Below are positions 46,731-56,059 of a stretch of 64,000 bases of DNA, piece by piece. Source of the DNA: Peribacillus acanthi (GTDB lineage: Bacteria; Bacillota; Bacilli; Bacillales; DSM-1321); contig NZ_QBBX01000002.1 of the NCBI RefSeq assembly GCF_003073175.1, positions 162,875 to 226,874 of the forward strand, given 5' to 3'. The notes beneath the pieces were generated by a model. It was not told where the DNA came from. It worked only from the letters and a program-made list of their open reading frames with translations, and did not search any database. The first letter of the stretch is position 1, and each line of letters begins with the position of its first letter. A program made the translations under genes and the position numbers.

Positions 46731-47588
46731 TTATCTAAAATGATTAGTTCCTTTTAAGGTAGCCTCTCGTTCAATTATATGGTTTTCATTCAATATTGAT
46801 GTGACAATATGGAGTGAATCCCATTCCCCGCTAGAGAATTTAATAATTGGGTATTGTTTAGGAAACAACTTATTACGGATTACTTCAGCTGAATCCCCTT
46901 CTTTTTGTAAAGTTAATACACTATGTTTAATAGATAATAAATACTCTAGTTTCCGTTGAAGAGCTGCTCTACCATCATTTACGTATCCCACATGGCTGCA
47001 AAATACCTCTTTAAAATCATAGGTTAATACTCGCTCTAATGATTGAATAATTGTAGGAATACTTTCTTCTTTCAAAGCGACTTTGGTGCGTTCGCTTATA
47101 AATAAATCCCCTGTGAATAATTGACCCGTTTCCCGATTTAAAAAGGCTTTATGATCATTAGCATGCCCAGGAGTATCAATTGCTTCCCAAGTGGCACCTC
47201 TTGAAGTAAACGTATCAGGCATAGCTTTAGCCTGAAAAGGCTTTCTCCTTCCCCAAAAAACCTGCCTATATAATGGATAGTCTGCCCGTTGTGTACAATA
47301 ATCCATTGTTTTTTCATTTAAATAAATCGGTAGTTTCTTTGTTTTTTCAATATAAGCTGCACAACCCGAATGGTCTTCATGAAAATGAGTAATCATTACT
47401 TGATCAAAATCGGCTTGATCAATAAATGCTTCAAAATATTTATGTAAAGACTGAGCTCCAGTATCAATTAATACACCATCAACTAAATAGCTGTGAACAT
47501 TTAACGTAACATTGTGGAGTTTAACAACCCCATTCAAGTAGGAAACGCCATTTTTCTCTCCTAAATATGATTTTTTCTTTAAAAACAC
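46731..47588 (-). CDS. Metallo-beta-lactamase-fold hydrolase
   Basis: About 285 aa with the complete metal site: THFHEDHSG (about 70), His in DTPGHANDHKAF, Asp in LFTGDLFIS and His in FCSHVGYV. It belongs to the broad MBL group (glyoxalase II-like); the substrate is unknown. GTG 47588 is preferred, with AAGGGG 9 bases upstream; TTG 47597 abuts that site. A 3' fragment of a close copy lies at 44549-44856, so the gene was duplicated and one copy decayed. Confidence 0.85.
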   Translation of the reverse strand: MFLKKKSYLGEKNGVSYLNGVVKLHNVTLNVHSYLVDGVLIDTGAQSLHKYFEAFIDQADFDQVMITHFHEDHSGCAAYIEKTKKLPIYLNEKTMDYCTQRADYPLYRQVFWGRRKPFQAKAMPDTFTSRGATWEAIDTPGHANDHKAFLNRETGQLFTGDLFISERTKVALKEESIPTIIQSLERVLTYDFKEVFCSHVGYVNDGRAALQRKLEYLLSIKHSVLTLQKEGDSAEVIRNKLFPKQYPIIKFSSGEWDSLHIVTSILNENHIIEREATLKGTNHFR

Positions 47589-47737
47589 ACCTTTCAACCC
47601 CTTATTAATTATCCAAAATTTCTAGATTCCTTAAAAACTAATGTAGAAGTTTCTTGAATTTAGTTATGAATATTTAGAATATTCTCAATGTATCATATTT
47701 TTCTAGTAATAACTACTTTACTTTTCTCCTATAATGA

Positions 47738-47764
47738 AAATAGCCACCAAGTTTGGTAGCTATC
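47738..47764 (-). terminator. Terminator of the HAD gene
   Basis: TAGCCACCA and TGGTAGCTA pair with a bulge; it overlaps the HAD stop codon region. Confidence 0.6.
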
Positions 47765-48425
47765 AAATACTTTTTATTTTAGATACTAAGAGTGATGGTA
47801 AGAATTCATTTATGTTACTATATACTTCATCTGGTTGAACCTTAAACTCCATTGTCTGGTAGTTTGGTAACCATTGTACTCCTATCGTATAAACATTTGC
47901 TCGCTTACCAGCTAGTATATCAGCATCGCTGTCTCCTAAGAAAACAGCCTCCTTGTTTGACACGCTTAGCTGTTCTAAAGCTTTGTTTATTCCTTCTGGA
48001 TGAGGTTTTGGAAATTCTACATCATCACCAGTTACTATTACATCAAAAACATTTTTTAGTCCAAGACAATCTAAAGATATGTCGAGACTTCTTCGTGCTT
48101 TTCCAGTCACGATTCCAAGCTTATATCCATCGGTTTTTAACTGATGAATTAACGAATTTATTTCCTCGTTATTCTGAACGATAGTTCTGTGATGATCGTT
48201 ATATTTTTCATAATATAACTCTATAGCTTTTTCATAATCAGAATTCCTAAGGTTCTCTCGAATAATGCCAGTCTCAGATGGACCGAACATGGCAATAATC
48301 TCTTCTGTTGTAACCTCTCTATTATCAAATTCCTTGAAAACCCCTTTAAATGCAATGAAACAAACTGGCAAAGTATCAGCAAGTGTCCCATCAAAGTCAA
48401 AAATAACTGCTTTAATAACAAACAC
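47763..48425 (-). CDS. HAD-superfamily phosphatase (PpaX/Gph-like)
   Basis: A 220-aa hydrolase. Motif I is AVIFDFDGTLADTLPV (nucleophile Asp), motif II the Thr/Ser of GIVTGKARRSL, motif III the Lys in FPKPHPEG and motif IV GDSDADILAGKRA. It has a helical cap of the phosphoglycolate-phosphatase kind. The substrate is open. The start is GTG 48425. Confidence 0.87.
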   Translation of the reverse strand: MFVIKAVIFDFDGTLADTLPVCFIAFKGVFKEFDNREVTTEEIIAMFGPSETGIIRENLRNSDYEKAIELYYEKYNDHHRTIVQNNEEINSLIHQLKTDGYKLGIVTGKARRSLDISLDCLGLKNVFDVIVTGDDVEFPKPHPEGINKALEQLSVSNKEAVFLGDSDADILAGKRANVYTIGVQWLPNYQTMEFKVQPDEVYSNINEFLPSLLVSKIKSI

Positions 48426-48526
48426 ACCCTTTTCTTATTCTACTACTCTATACCTTTTCTTCAATGTGTAAGATTTTTCCTCTATTATACGATTAGTTTA
48501 ATAGTCTTTTCCCCCTCCAAATAAAA

Positions 48527-48551
48527 AACCAACAAGATAATCTTGTTGGTT
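48527..48551 (-). terminator. Terminator of the former SDR gene
   Basis: AACCAACAAGA and TCTTGTTGGTT around TAA, T's on the minus strand. Confidence 0.8.
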
Positions 48552-48570
48552 CAATATCTATCACATCTAA

Positions 48571-48930
<360 letters not shown>

Positions 48931-49020
48931 AAATATAGTACTAATTATATGGCAGAACATTTATTAGAAATTTTAAAGCATAATAAGACAGCTTCAGTTG
49001 TTAAAACTAAGCAAAAATAA
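48931..49020 (+). pseudogene. Remnant of an unidentified gene end
   Basis: Codons from the junction read KYSTNYMAEHLLEILKHNKT and end in TAA at 49018. It abuts the SDR break exactly, on the other strand. It has no ribosome site. Family not recognised. Confidence 0.35.
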
Positions 49021-49185
49021 AAACCAGCTGATTATGTTAGCGTACTTTATTTTTACAAACTTACAGATAAAAAAATTGTTTATTGGGTAGTTTTATCCAT
49101 AAAAAAACTTCCCGTTATCAACGACACCGGCCTACCAAAATGATAGAGTATGAGTTAGATAAGTTAATTAGGTGGTGGATTCATC

Positions 49186-50871
49186 ATGAAGCATCTTCTT
49201 CCTCATATAAAGGACATATTGCAATATGATTTTATAATGCTATCCGATATTAATCATGAAAAAGATTATGGAGCATCCTATGTATTTAACAAGAACCAAG
49301 GTAAAGTCTATATGATTAATAGAAACGAGTTTCATCATAATGATCTTAAGGACTATCCTTGGAAAAGTGTATTTGCATTTCATGAGAATGTTTCAATATT
49401 TGACATTATCCAAGAAATTCAAACAACAGATGTTGTAGTTATCTTAGATGAGGAAGGTACAATCCTGGGCTATATTGACTCCACGACTTTGCTTACAAAG
49501 ATATTTGAATCCTATCAATATTTACATGCTTATTTTCAAACGATGATTAATACTATGGATGCTTCTGTCTCAGTTGTAGATGAGGCTGGAAAAACAGTGG
49601 TATGGACCCCAGGAGCAGAAAGGATTTTTTCTATCCCAGCGAAAAATATTATCGGCAAGAAAATGGAGCAGTTTTTTCCAAAAGAAATGTTATTAAATAA
49701 AGTCACGATGGAAACTGGAGAATCGTTTCGTCATAAGCAGCATAAGCCTCGAGAAGACCTATTTGTCATGATTAATAGTAGTCCAATTATTATCGGGGAT
49801 CGGATTGTCGGTGCGGTAGCTGCAGAGACGGACATAACGAGTCAAGTTTTGATGAACCAGGAACTTATGAATGCTTCAACTAAAATCCTCCAGCTTCAAA
49901 AAGAGGTTTCAAGACTACAATCTTCACAGGATGCATTTCAGCATATAAGGGGATCAAGTCAATTAATCCATGAGACTGTTTCTTTATCCAAGAAAATGGC
50001 GGAAACAAGTGCGAACATTTTACTACTTGGAGAAACAGGAGTTGGAAAGGAAGTCTTTGCGAAAGCTATTCATTTTTACCAAGGCCATGACTCTCCTTTT
50101 GTAGCCGTCAATTGTGGTGCGATTCCACCTTCCCTGTTTGAGAGTGAATTTTTCGGTTATGAAAAAGGGGCATTTTCTGGTGCAGATGTTAAAGGAAAAC
50201 CCGGGAAAATTGAGTTGGCAAATGGAGGAACACTTTTTCTAGACGAGATTGCTGATTTGCCGTTGGATATGCAAGTAAAGCTACTCCGTGTTCTCCAAGA
50301 TAAAACCTACTATCGTGTAGGCGGAACTGAAGAACGAAAAGCCAACTGTCGCATCATCGCAGCAACGAATAAGGATTTAGAGGCTATGGTGGAAGCTAAT
50401 ACATTCCGGGAAGACTTATTCTATCGACTTAACATATTATCCATTACGATTCCTCCTTTAAGAGAAAGAAAAGAAGACATTATGGAGCTACTCCATCTGT
50501 TTATCTATGAGTTTTCATTACTCTATAATCGACATCTTGAAGTCGTCGATCCACAGGTCACTTCAGCACTATTAAAATATGATTGGCCAGGAAACGTTAG
50601 AGAACTACGTAATGTTATTGAACGGTTAGTGTTATTGTCAGGAGACGGAATTCTATCAGTCGCAGCATTACCACAAAAACTGCTACAAACTACTTCTTCT
50701 TCCCTTTATCTAGACGAATCATTACAGGAAGACCTTAATGAATTTGAGAAAAATAAAATACTAGAAGCCATTCAAATGGAGAATGGAAACAAGCAAGCAG
50801 CAGCTAAAAAACTAGGAATATCTCGAGCTACTTTATACAATAAATTAAAAAAATTAAACATCAATCTATGA
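49186..50871 (+). CDS. Sigma-54-dependent transcriptional activator (PAS-AAA-Fis)
   Basis: A 561-aa enhancer-binding protein. The first 110 residues end in a CBS-like segment (VVVILDEEGTILGYIDSTTLL), a PAS domain covers about 115-225, then the AAA+ domain has Walker A GETGVGKE (about 285), GAFSGA (the sigma-54 contact loop, about 327), Walker B GTLFLDEIADLP and arginine-finger region, and a C-terminal Fis helix-turn-helix (KQAAAKKLGISRATLYNKLKK). It belongs to the RocR/BkdR-like group. A consensus -24/-12 promoter lies just downstream in front of the M24 and EutH genes, its likely targets. Confidence 0.92.
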   Translation: MKHLLPHIKDILQYDFIMLSDINHEKDYGASYVFNKNQGKVYMINRNEFHHNDLKDYPWKSVFAFHENVSIFDIIQEIQTTDVVVILDEEGTILGYIDSTTLLTKIFESYQYLHAYFQTMINTMDASVSVVDEAGKTVVWTPGAERIFSIPAKNIIGKKMEQFFPKEMLLNKVTMETGESFRHKQHKPREDLFVMINSSPIIIGDRIVGAVAAETDITSQVLMNQELMNASTKILQLQKEVSRLQSSQDAFQHIRGSSQLIHETVSLSKKMAETSANILLLGETGVGKEVFAKAIHFYQGHDSPFVAVNCGAIPPSLFESEFFGYEKGAFSGADVKGKPGKIELANGGTLFLDEIADLPLDMQVKLLRVLQDKTYYRVGGTEERKANCRIIAATNKDLEAMVEANTFREDLFYRLNILSITIPPLRERKEDIMELLHLFIYEFSLLYNRHLEVVDPQVTSALLKYDWPGNVRELRNVIERLVLLSGDGILSVAALPQKLLQTTSSSLYLDESLQEDLNEFEKNKILEAIQMENGNKQAAAKKLGISRATLYNKLKKLNINL

Positions 50872-50873
50872 TG

Positions 50874-50908
50874 AAAACCAGTGCCAAGAGATAAGGCACT
50901 GGTTTTTC
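50874..50908 (+). terminator. Terminator of the activator gene
   Basis: AAAACCAGTGCC and GGCACTGGTTTTT. Confidence 0.9.
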
Positions 50909-50920
50909 TGTCTAATAAAT

Positions 50921-50947
50921 TTGACACTACATACATTCATCTGTCAA
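50921..50947. promoter_or_regulatory. Candidate enhancer (upstream activating) site
   Basis: TTGACA and TGTCAA form an inverted repeat spaced by 15 bases, about 90 bases before the expected sigma-54 start. Position fits; binding is inferred. Confidence 0.4.
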
Positions 50948-50997
50948 TAAACATAGACACTAAACCTCGTCTTGCTTTAAAACACTTGTACTTAAGG

Positions 50998-51015
50998 TTG
51001 GCACAAAACTTGCAA
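50998..51015 (+). promoter_or_regulatory. Sigma-54 promoter
   Basis: TTGGCACAAAACTTGCAA fits the consensus TGGCAC-N5-TTGC, with GG and GC 12 bases apart. It lies about 125 bases before the M24 peptidase start, directly after the activator gene. Confidence 0.9.
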
Positions 51016-51066
51016 TATTCCTGTATGTCTAGATTCATTTTTTTAATAAAGGAGAAAGTTACATGA

Positions 51067-51141
51067 ATGAACGAAAATGGCTTTGAAATTTTAACCAAGT
51101 TTCCGAAGAACATGTTGATTGTAAAAGGAGAGGAAAAATAA
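51067..51141 (+). CDS. Possible 24-codon leader ORF
   Basis: ATG 51067 opens MNENGFEILTKFPKNMLIVK and four more residues; the TAA (51139-51141) overlaps the ATG of the M24 gene by one base (TAATG), a coupled arrangement. AAAGGAG lies 12-13 bases upstream. An alternative 7-codon ORF starts at 51063. It may be a real micro-protein, a translational leader, or chance. Confidence 0.3.
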   Translation: MNENGFEILTKFPKNMLIVKGEEK

Positions 51142-52202
51142 TGAACCGAATCGAAAAAATTCAAAGACAGCTTTTAGTAAACAATGTTGATGCAATCTTA
51201 ATTACAAAAAGTGAAAACCGTCGATATATAACTGGTTTTACAGGATCTGCAGGCATGGTGTTGGTTTCACATAATGGAGCTACATTCATTACAGACTTTC
51301 GCTATGGCGAGCAAGCACAAGATGAAGTAAAAGTTGCAAAAATAGTAATTCATGATGGGAATATTGAACAAGCGGTTGCTGCTGAAATCGACCGACAAGG
51401 CATTCAAAGAATCGCTGTAGAGGCAAATTCCATGACACTAAAAACCTTTTCAACTCTACAAAAATATACAAATGCACAATTAGTTCAATTGGAAAATATC
51501 ATTGAAAAGGTTCGTGAAATTAAAGATCATTTAGAGTTAGAGACTATGAGAACGGCAGCACAAATTGCTGATAAAACGTTTGAATATATTTTAAATATCA
51601 TTAAACCTGGGGTCTCTGAAATTGAGATTCGGGATGAACTTGAATTCTATATGCGAAGACAAGGTGCCTCCTCTTCCTCGTTTAATATTATTGTTGCTTC
51701 TGGGAAAAGAGCTGCTTTACCACATGGAGTAGCCTCTGGAAAAATTGTTGAGTACGGTGACATGGTAACGTTAGATTTTGGTTCATTATATAAGGGATAT
51801 TGTTCAGATATAACTAGAACCATAGCTGTTGGAAGTTGTTCAGATGAGTTTCATAGTATTTATCATGTCGTTTTAGAAGCGTTAAAACGTGGCACTGAAG
51901 GGATTCGATCAGGGGAAAAAACGAACACTATTGACGATTTAACGAGAGACTATATTACAGAAAAAGGCTATGGACATCGATTTGGACATTCAACTGGGCA
52001 TGGCTTAGGTCTAGAAGTACACGAACCACTACGTCTTTCTAACATTAGTGAAGAAATCCTCCAAACCGGAATGGTGGTAACAATAGAGCCTGGGATTTAT
52101 GTCCCTGGCTGGGGTGGCTGTAGAATTGAAGATGATGTAATTGTAACAGAGAATGGCTATGAAATTATTACCCATTCGACAAAGGAATTACTGATTCTAT
52201 AA
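51141..52202 (+). CDS. M24-family metallopeptidase (Xaa-Pro peptidase-like)
   Basis: A 353-aa protein with a creatinase-type N-terminal domain (about 1-125) and a pita-bread catalytic domain. Metal ligands are visible: Asp in VTLDFGSLYKGYCSDITRT (two Asp), His in GHSTGHGLGLEVHE, Glu in VVTIEPGIYVPGWGGCRIEDDV (two Glu). Such enzymes release N-terminal residues next to proline; some members have other roles. AGGAGAGG precedes the ATG. It is the first main gene after the sigma-54 promoter. Confidence 0.9.
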   Translation: MNRIEKIQRQLLVNNVDAILITKSENRRYITGFTGSAGMVLVSHNGATFITDFRYGEQAQDEVKVAKIVIHDGNIEQAVAAEIDRQGIQRIAVEANSMTLKTFSTLQKYTNAQLVQLENIIEKVREIKDHLELETMRTAAQIADKTFEYILNIIKPGVSEIEIRDELEFYMRRQGASSSSFNIIVASGKRAALPHGVASGKIVEYGDMVTLDFGSLYKGYCSDITRTIAVGSCSDEFHSIYHVVLEALKRGTEGIRSGEKTNTIDDLTRDYITEKGYGHRFGHSTGHGLGLEVHEPLRLSNISEEILQTGMVVTIEPGIYVPGWGGCRIEDDVIVTENGYEIITHSTKELLIL

Positions 52203-52221
52203 GGAACATGAAAATAAATAG

Positions 52222-52257
52222 AAAGGACATCATAGCGATTGGGGTATGATGTCCTTG
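52222..52257 (+). other. Hairpin between peptidase and permease genes
   Basis: AAGGACATCATA and TGATGTCCTT around a 12-base loop, without a T run. It may limit read-through or protect the upstream mRNA. Confidence 0.5.
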
Positions 52258-52273
52258 AATGGTGGTTTTTATA

Positions 52274-53353
52274 ATGAACGATATCATTATTATTATCATG
52301 ACCGGTTTTATGATACTTGGAGCAATTGATTATCTACTGGACAACCGATTGGGGATAGGTCAAAAATTCAAGGAAGCCTTCCAATCAATGGGAGCATTAG
52401 CTCTTTCAATGATCGGTATGATTTCATTAGCCCCTGTGTTGGCTAAAATATTATCACCGGTAGTCTCCCCTGTATATCAATTTCTTGGAGCGGATCCTGC
52501 GATGTTTTCCTCCACCTTTTTAGCATTGGATATGGGGGGGTACTCTCTTGCAAATGAGATGGCACAAACCAATGATGCAGCTCTTTTTTCATGGATATTC
52601 TTAGGAACGATGATGGGACCAACTATTGTTTTCACTATTCCAGTAGCTTTAAGTATTATCAAAAAAGATGATCATCCCTTCTTTGCTAAAGGGATACTAA
52701 TTGGACTTATGACTATTCCATTTGGCTGTTTAGCTGGAGGATATGTAGCAGGGTTCGACTTTATCTGGATGATTAAAAATTTATTACCGTCGATTCTTAT
52801 TTCTGTATTAATCGCGATTGGTATGATTTTCGCACAAACCATAATGATACGAGGATTTACTTGGTTTGGAAAAGGAATTGAAGTTGTAATCATCATCGGT
52901 CTTGTCTCCATTATCATTGAAACTTTAACGGGTGTTGTGATGATACCAGGGATGATGTCGCTTGAAGAAGGATTCGTGACAGTTGGGAAGATCACCATTA
53001 TGCTTGCTGGCGCATTTCCGTTCGTATTCGTGTTAGTAAAAGTATTACAAAAGCCTTTTGTCCTAATAGGAAAAAAGCTAGGAATGAACCAACAATCTCT
53101 TGGTGGATTTATCGCATCTTTCGCACACCACATTCCAATGTTCGCAACCTTACATGAAATGGACAATAGAGGTAAAGTCGTAAACACTGCATTTGCTGTT
53201 AGCGGAGCATTTGTCTTCGGAAGTCATCTAGGCTTTGTAGCAGGTTTGGAAAAAAGTTTTGTTCTACCACTCATTGTAGGTAAACTGACAGCTGGATTAT
53301 TGGCAGCTATTATAGCGATTTATGCAACACAACAAATCAGAATTAAACAATGA
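52274..53353 (+). CDS. EutH-family permease
   Basis: A 359-aa transporter with about ten membrane helices, matching EutH (ethanolamine permease) proteins: ALDMGGYSLANEMAQ, GTMMGPTIVFTIPVAL, and GGFIASFAHHIPMFATLHEMD are conserved segments. ATG 52274 has GGTGG 8 bases upstream. There are no ethanolamine lyase (eutBC) genes nearby, so the substrate could be ethanolamine or another amine. The sigma-54 unit ends here with a terminator. Confidence 0.85.
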   Translation: MNDIIIIIMTGFMILGAIDYLLDNRLGIGQKFKEAFQSMGALALSMIGMISLAPVLAKILSPVVSPVYQFLGADPAMFSSTFLALDMGGYSLANEMAQTNDAALFSWIFLGTMMGPTIVFTIPVALSIIKKDDHPFFAKGILIGLMTIPFGCLAGGYVAGFDFIWMIKNLLPSILISVLIAIGMIFAQTIMIRGFTWFGKGIEVVIIIGLVSIIIETLTGVVMIPGMMSLEEGFVTVGKITIMLAGAFPFVFVLVKVLQKPFVLIGKKLGMNQQSLGGFIASFAHHIPMFATLHEMDNRGKVVNTAFAVSGAFVFGSHLGFVAGLEKSFVLPLIVGKLTAGLLAAIIAIYATQQIRIKQ

Positions 53354-53385
53354 AAGGGCTATGGTTTAAATATAGCCCTTTTTCA
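53352..53385 (+). terminator. Terminator of the sigma-54 unit
   Basis: AAAGGGCTAT and ATAGCCCTTT then T's; it overlaps the EutH stop. Confidence 0.87.
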
Positions 53386-53412
53386 AATCTACCTCCTCCA
53401 ATAATATACTTT

Positions 53413-53967
53413 TCAAACATGTCTTTTCATCCAATGATCTCTTGTCAATACCATATTGAGGGAGTCAATCCATTCTCCCTCAAATTCTAAGTCATTTTTA
53501 TCTACACTATCTAAAACAAAACCAATCTTTTCATAGACTTTCTTTGCTCTTGGATTGAAGTCATAAACACCCAAAGTGAGCTGTTTCAGATTCGTATTTT
53601 TAAAGACATAATCGATAATGAGTTGAGTTGATTCTGTTCCTAATCCACGGTTTCTTCCCCTCGGACCAATGAGTATCCTAAAATTCATACTTTCATTTTT
53701 CTCATCATATAGATTGACTACTGCTTCTCCCACCAAGATGTTTAAGGATTTGTCAACAATAGCTAAATCTAATCGTTCTTTTTGTTCGTTTCTAGTATCG
53801 TACCAATGGATAACAGCATCTCTATCAAAATCAGTTGTACTTCCTGTAAGTTTGATAACTTCATGATCCAATAAACATTCTTTTATATAAGGAAGGTCTT
53901 CGGCTTTAAAAGGCCTTAATACTACCTTTTCACCCACAATTTGTGGTTTATAACTCAAATCTATCAT
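53413..53967 (-). CDS. GNAT acetyltransferase (RimJ/RimL type)
   Basis: A 184-aa acetyltransferase: EKVVLRPFKAEDLPYIKECL at the start, the CoA-binding IGPRGRNRGLGTESTQLIIDY, and VYDFNPRAKKVYEKIGF. Substrates in this group are N-terminal or small-molecule amines. ATG 53967 follows GGAAGTGAG; a GTG three codons earlier overlaps that site. Confidence 0.87.
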   Translation of the reverse strand: MIDLSYKPQIVGEKVVLRPFKAEDLPYIKECLLDHEVIKLTGSTTDFDRDAVIHWYDTRNEQKERLDLAIVDKSLNILVGEAVVNLYDEKNESMNFRILIGPRGRNRGLGTESTQLIIDYVFKNTNLKQLTLGVYDFNPRAKKVYEKIGFVLDSVDKNDLEFEGEWIDSLNMVLTRDHWMKRHV

Positions 53968-54089
53968 TTGTCTCACTTCCGTATTTTAATTTTTTTTAGG
54001 TCATGTTTCGTCACTGTACTTCGATAGTATATAATAGATTTATCTAAACTTTAAGAATTTTTAATCACATTGTTTTTAGGAGGAGTACT

Positions 54090-56033
54090 ATGTCTCAAAA
54101 GAGTGTTTGGTTTCCTAATGAGCAAGAATTGAAGAATACTAGATTATATAGTTGGATGCAAGAACTTGGATTTGACGATTATGAATCCTTTCATACTAAA
54201 ACAGTCGATCAGGTAGGCTGGTTTTGGGACCAAGCCGTACAAAAGCTTGGGATTGAATGGGAAACAGCCTATACATCTCCTCTTGAGCTAACTGGAGGAT
54301 GGAAGTATCCAAAATGGTTTGTGGACGGAAAAATGAATATCGTACATAATGCGGTAGAAAAATGGGCAACAAATGCTTCCACTCAAAATCAATCCGCTCT
54401 TATTTGGGAAAGTGACGAGGGGGATGTTATTTCTTATTCCTTTAAAAATTTGAATGAAAGAATCACTGCTTTTTCCACTGGTTTAGAGAAAATGGGGTTA
54501 AAGCGTGGTGATGTAGTATCCATCTATATGCCAATGATTCCTGAGACAGTCATTAGTATGCTTGCGATCGCTAAACTTGGCGCTATTTTCTCTCCAGCTT
54601 TTTCAGGATATGCTGCGGATGCTGTAGCTACTAGGGTTAATGCTGCACAAGCAAGATACTTAATTACGGCAGATGGTTATAGTCGTCGTGGAAAAATAGT
54701 TTCTATGAAAGAGGAAGCTGATAAGGCAGTATCTAAATGTAGCTCGATTGAAAAAGTAATCGTAGTAAAAAGAACAGGTCAAGACATTCCTTGGGATGAT
54801 GATCGTGATATTCAATGGGATACTTTAATTTGTAATGAAAACCCTTCCAAAACCGTTTCGACAAATGGAACAGACCCATTTATGTTAATTTATACATCTG
54901 GAACAACAGGAAAGCCAAAAGGCGCTGTTCACACACATGCTGGATTCCCGATTAAGTCAGCATTTGATGCTGGAATATGTATGGATGTAAAACAAGGCGA
55001 TACCCTTTTCTGGTATACAGATATGGGGTGGATGATGGGACCATTTCTTGTATTTGGAGGATTGGTTAACGGAGCATCCATCCTGCTATTTGAAGGAACA
55101 CCCGATTATCCAAATGTCGACAGAATTTGGGAAGTAACAAGTAAACATAAAGTTACGCATCTTGGGATCTCTCCTACTTTGATTCGTTCAACGATGAAGC
55201 ATGGTACAGATTGGATTAATAATCACGATTTGTCCTCTCTTCGACTCATTGGCTCAACCGGTGAACCTTGGAATCCAGAGCCATGGATGTGGTTATTTGA
55301 AAATATCGGTAAAAAGCGAATTCCAATTTTCAACTATTCTGGAGGAACTGAAATTTCAGGAGGAATACTTGGAAATGTGTTAGTTAAGCCAATTTCTCCA
55401 ATCACCTTTAATGCCGCCTTACCAGGAATGGACATTGCGGTGTATGATCAAGAAGGTAATTCAGTAATCGACGAGGTAGGCGAACTAGTAATCCTTAAGC
55501 CTTGGGTTGGCATGACCAATGGATTCTGGAAGGAAAATGAGCGCTATGAAACAGCCTATTGGGACCGTTGGCCAGAAACATGGGTACATGGAGATTGGGT
55601 AATCAAAGATCAAGATGGATATTGGACGATTACGGGACGGTCGGATGACATTTTAAATGTGGCAGGAAAGCGCTTGGGACCTGCAGAAATGGAGTCTATC
55701 TTAATCCAGCATCCACTAGTTGTAGAATCTGCAGCGATCGGCGTGCCAGATGAAATCAAAGGCGAAGCAGCTGTTTGCTTTGCTGTCCTAAAGGATAAAA
55801 ATACAGACCTATCACTTGTTCAAAAAGAATTGATGGATCTTGTATCCGCCAACTTAGGTAAGGCTCTTAAACCTAAAGCGATATTATTTGTGAATGAGCT
55901 TCCTAAAACGCGTAATGGAAAAGTTATGCGAAGAGTCATTAGAGCAGCTTATCTTGATGAATCGGTTGGTGATGTTTCTTCATTAGAAAATTCTCAAATT
56001 CTTGAGGACATTAGAGCTTTAAAGACTATATAA
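54090..56033 (+). CDS. AMP-forming acyl-CoA synthetase (acetyl-CoA synthetase-like, YtcI type)
   Basis: A 647-aa ligase of the acetyl/propionyl-CoA synthetase group. The N-terminal ACAS region is present (about 35-95), the AMP motif is FMLIYTSGTTGKPKGA (about 268), WYTDMGWMMGP follows, and the C-terminal part has GRSDDILNVAGKRLGPAEME and the catalytic Lys in LPKTRNGKVMRR (the acetylation site of Acs). It activates a short-chain carboxylate to acyl-CoA using ATP. GGAGGAG precedes the ATG. A PfpI-like gene follows 26 bases later. Confidence 0.9.
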   Translation: MSQKSVWFPNEQELKNTRLYSWMQELGFDDYESFHTKTVDQVGWFWDQAVQKLGIEWETAYTSPLELTGGWKYPKWFVDGKMNIVHNAVEKWATNASTQNQSALIWESDEGDVISYSFKNLNERITAFSTGLEKMGLKRGDVVSIYMPMIPETVISMLAIAKLGAIFSPAFSGYAADAVATRVNAAQARYLITADGYSRRGKIVSMKEEADKAVSKCSSIEKVIVVKRTGQDIPWDDDRDIQWDTLICNENPSKTVSTNGTDPFMLIYTSGTTGKPKGAVHTHAGFPIKSAFDAGICMDVKQGDTLFWYTDMGWMMGPFLVFGGLVNGASILLFEGTPDYPNVDRIWEVTSKHKVTHLGISPTLIRSTMKHGTDWINNHDLSSLRLIGSTGEPWNPEPWMWLFENIGKKRIPIFNYSGGTEISGGILGNVLVKPISPITFNAALPGMDIAVYDQEGNSVIDEVGELVILKPWVGMTNGFWKENERYETAYWDRWPETWVHGDWVIKDQDGYWTITGRSDDILNVAGKRLGPAEMESILIQHPLVVESAAIGVPDEIKGEAAVCFAVLKDKNTDLSLVQKELMDLVSANLGKALKPKAILFVNELPKTRNGKVMRRVIRAAYLDESVGDVSSLENSQILEDIRALKTI

Positions 56034-56059
56034 ATATCAAGGTCCTTGGAGGATAATTT

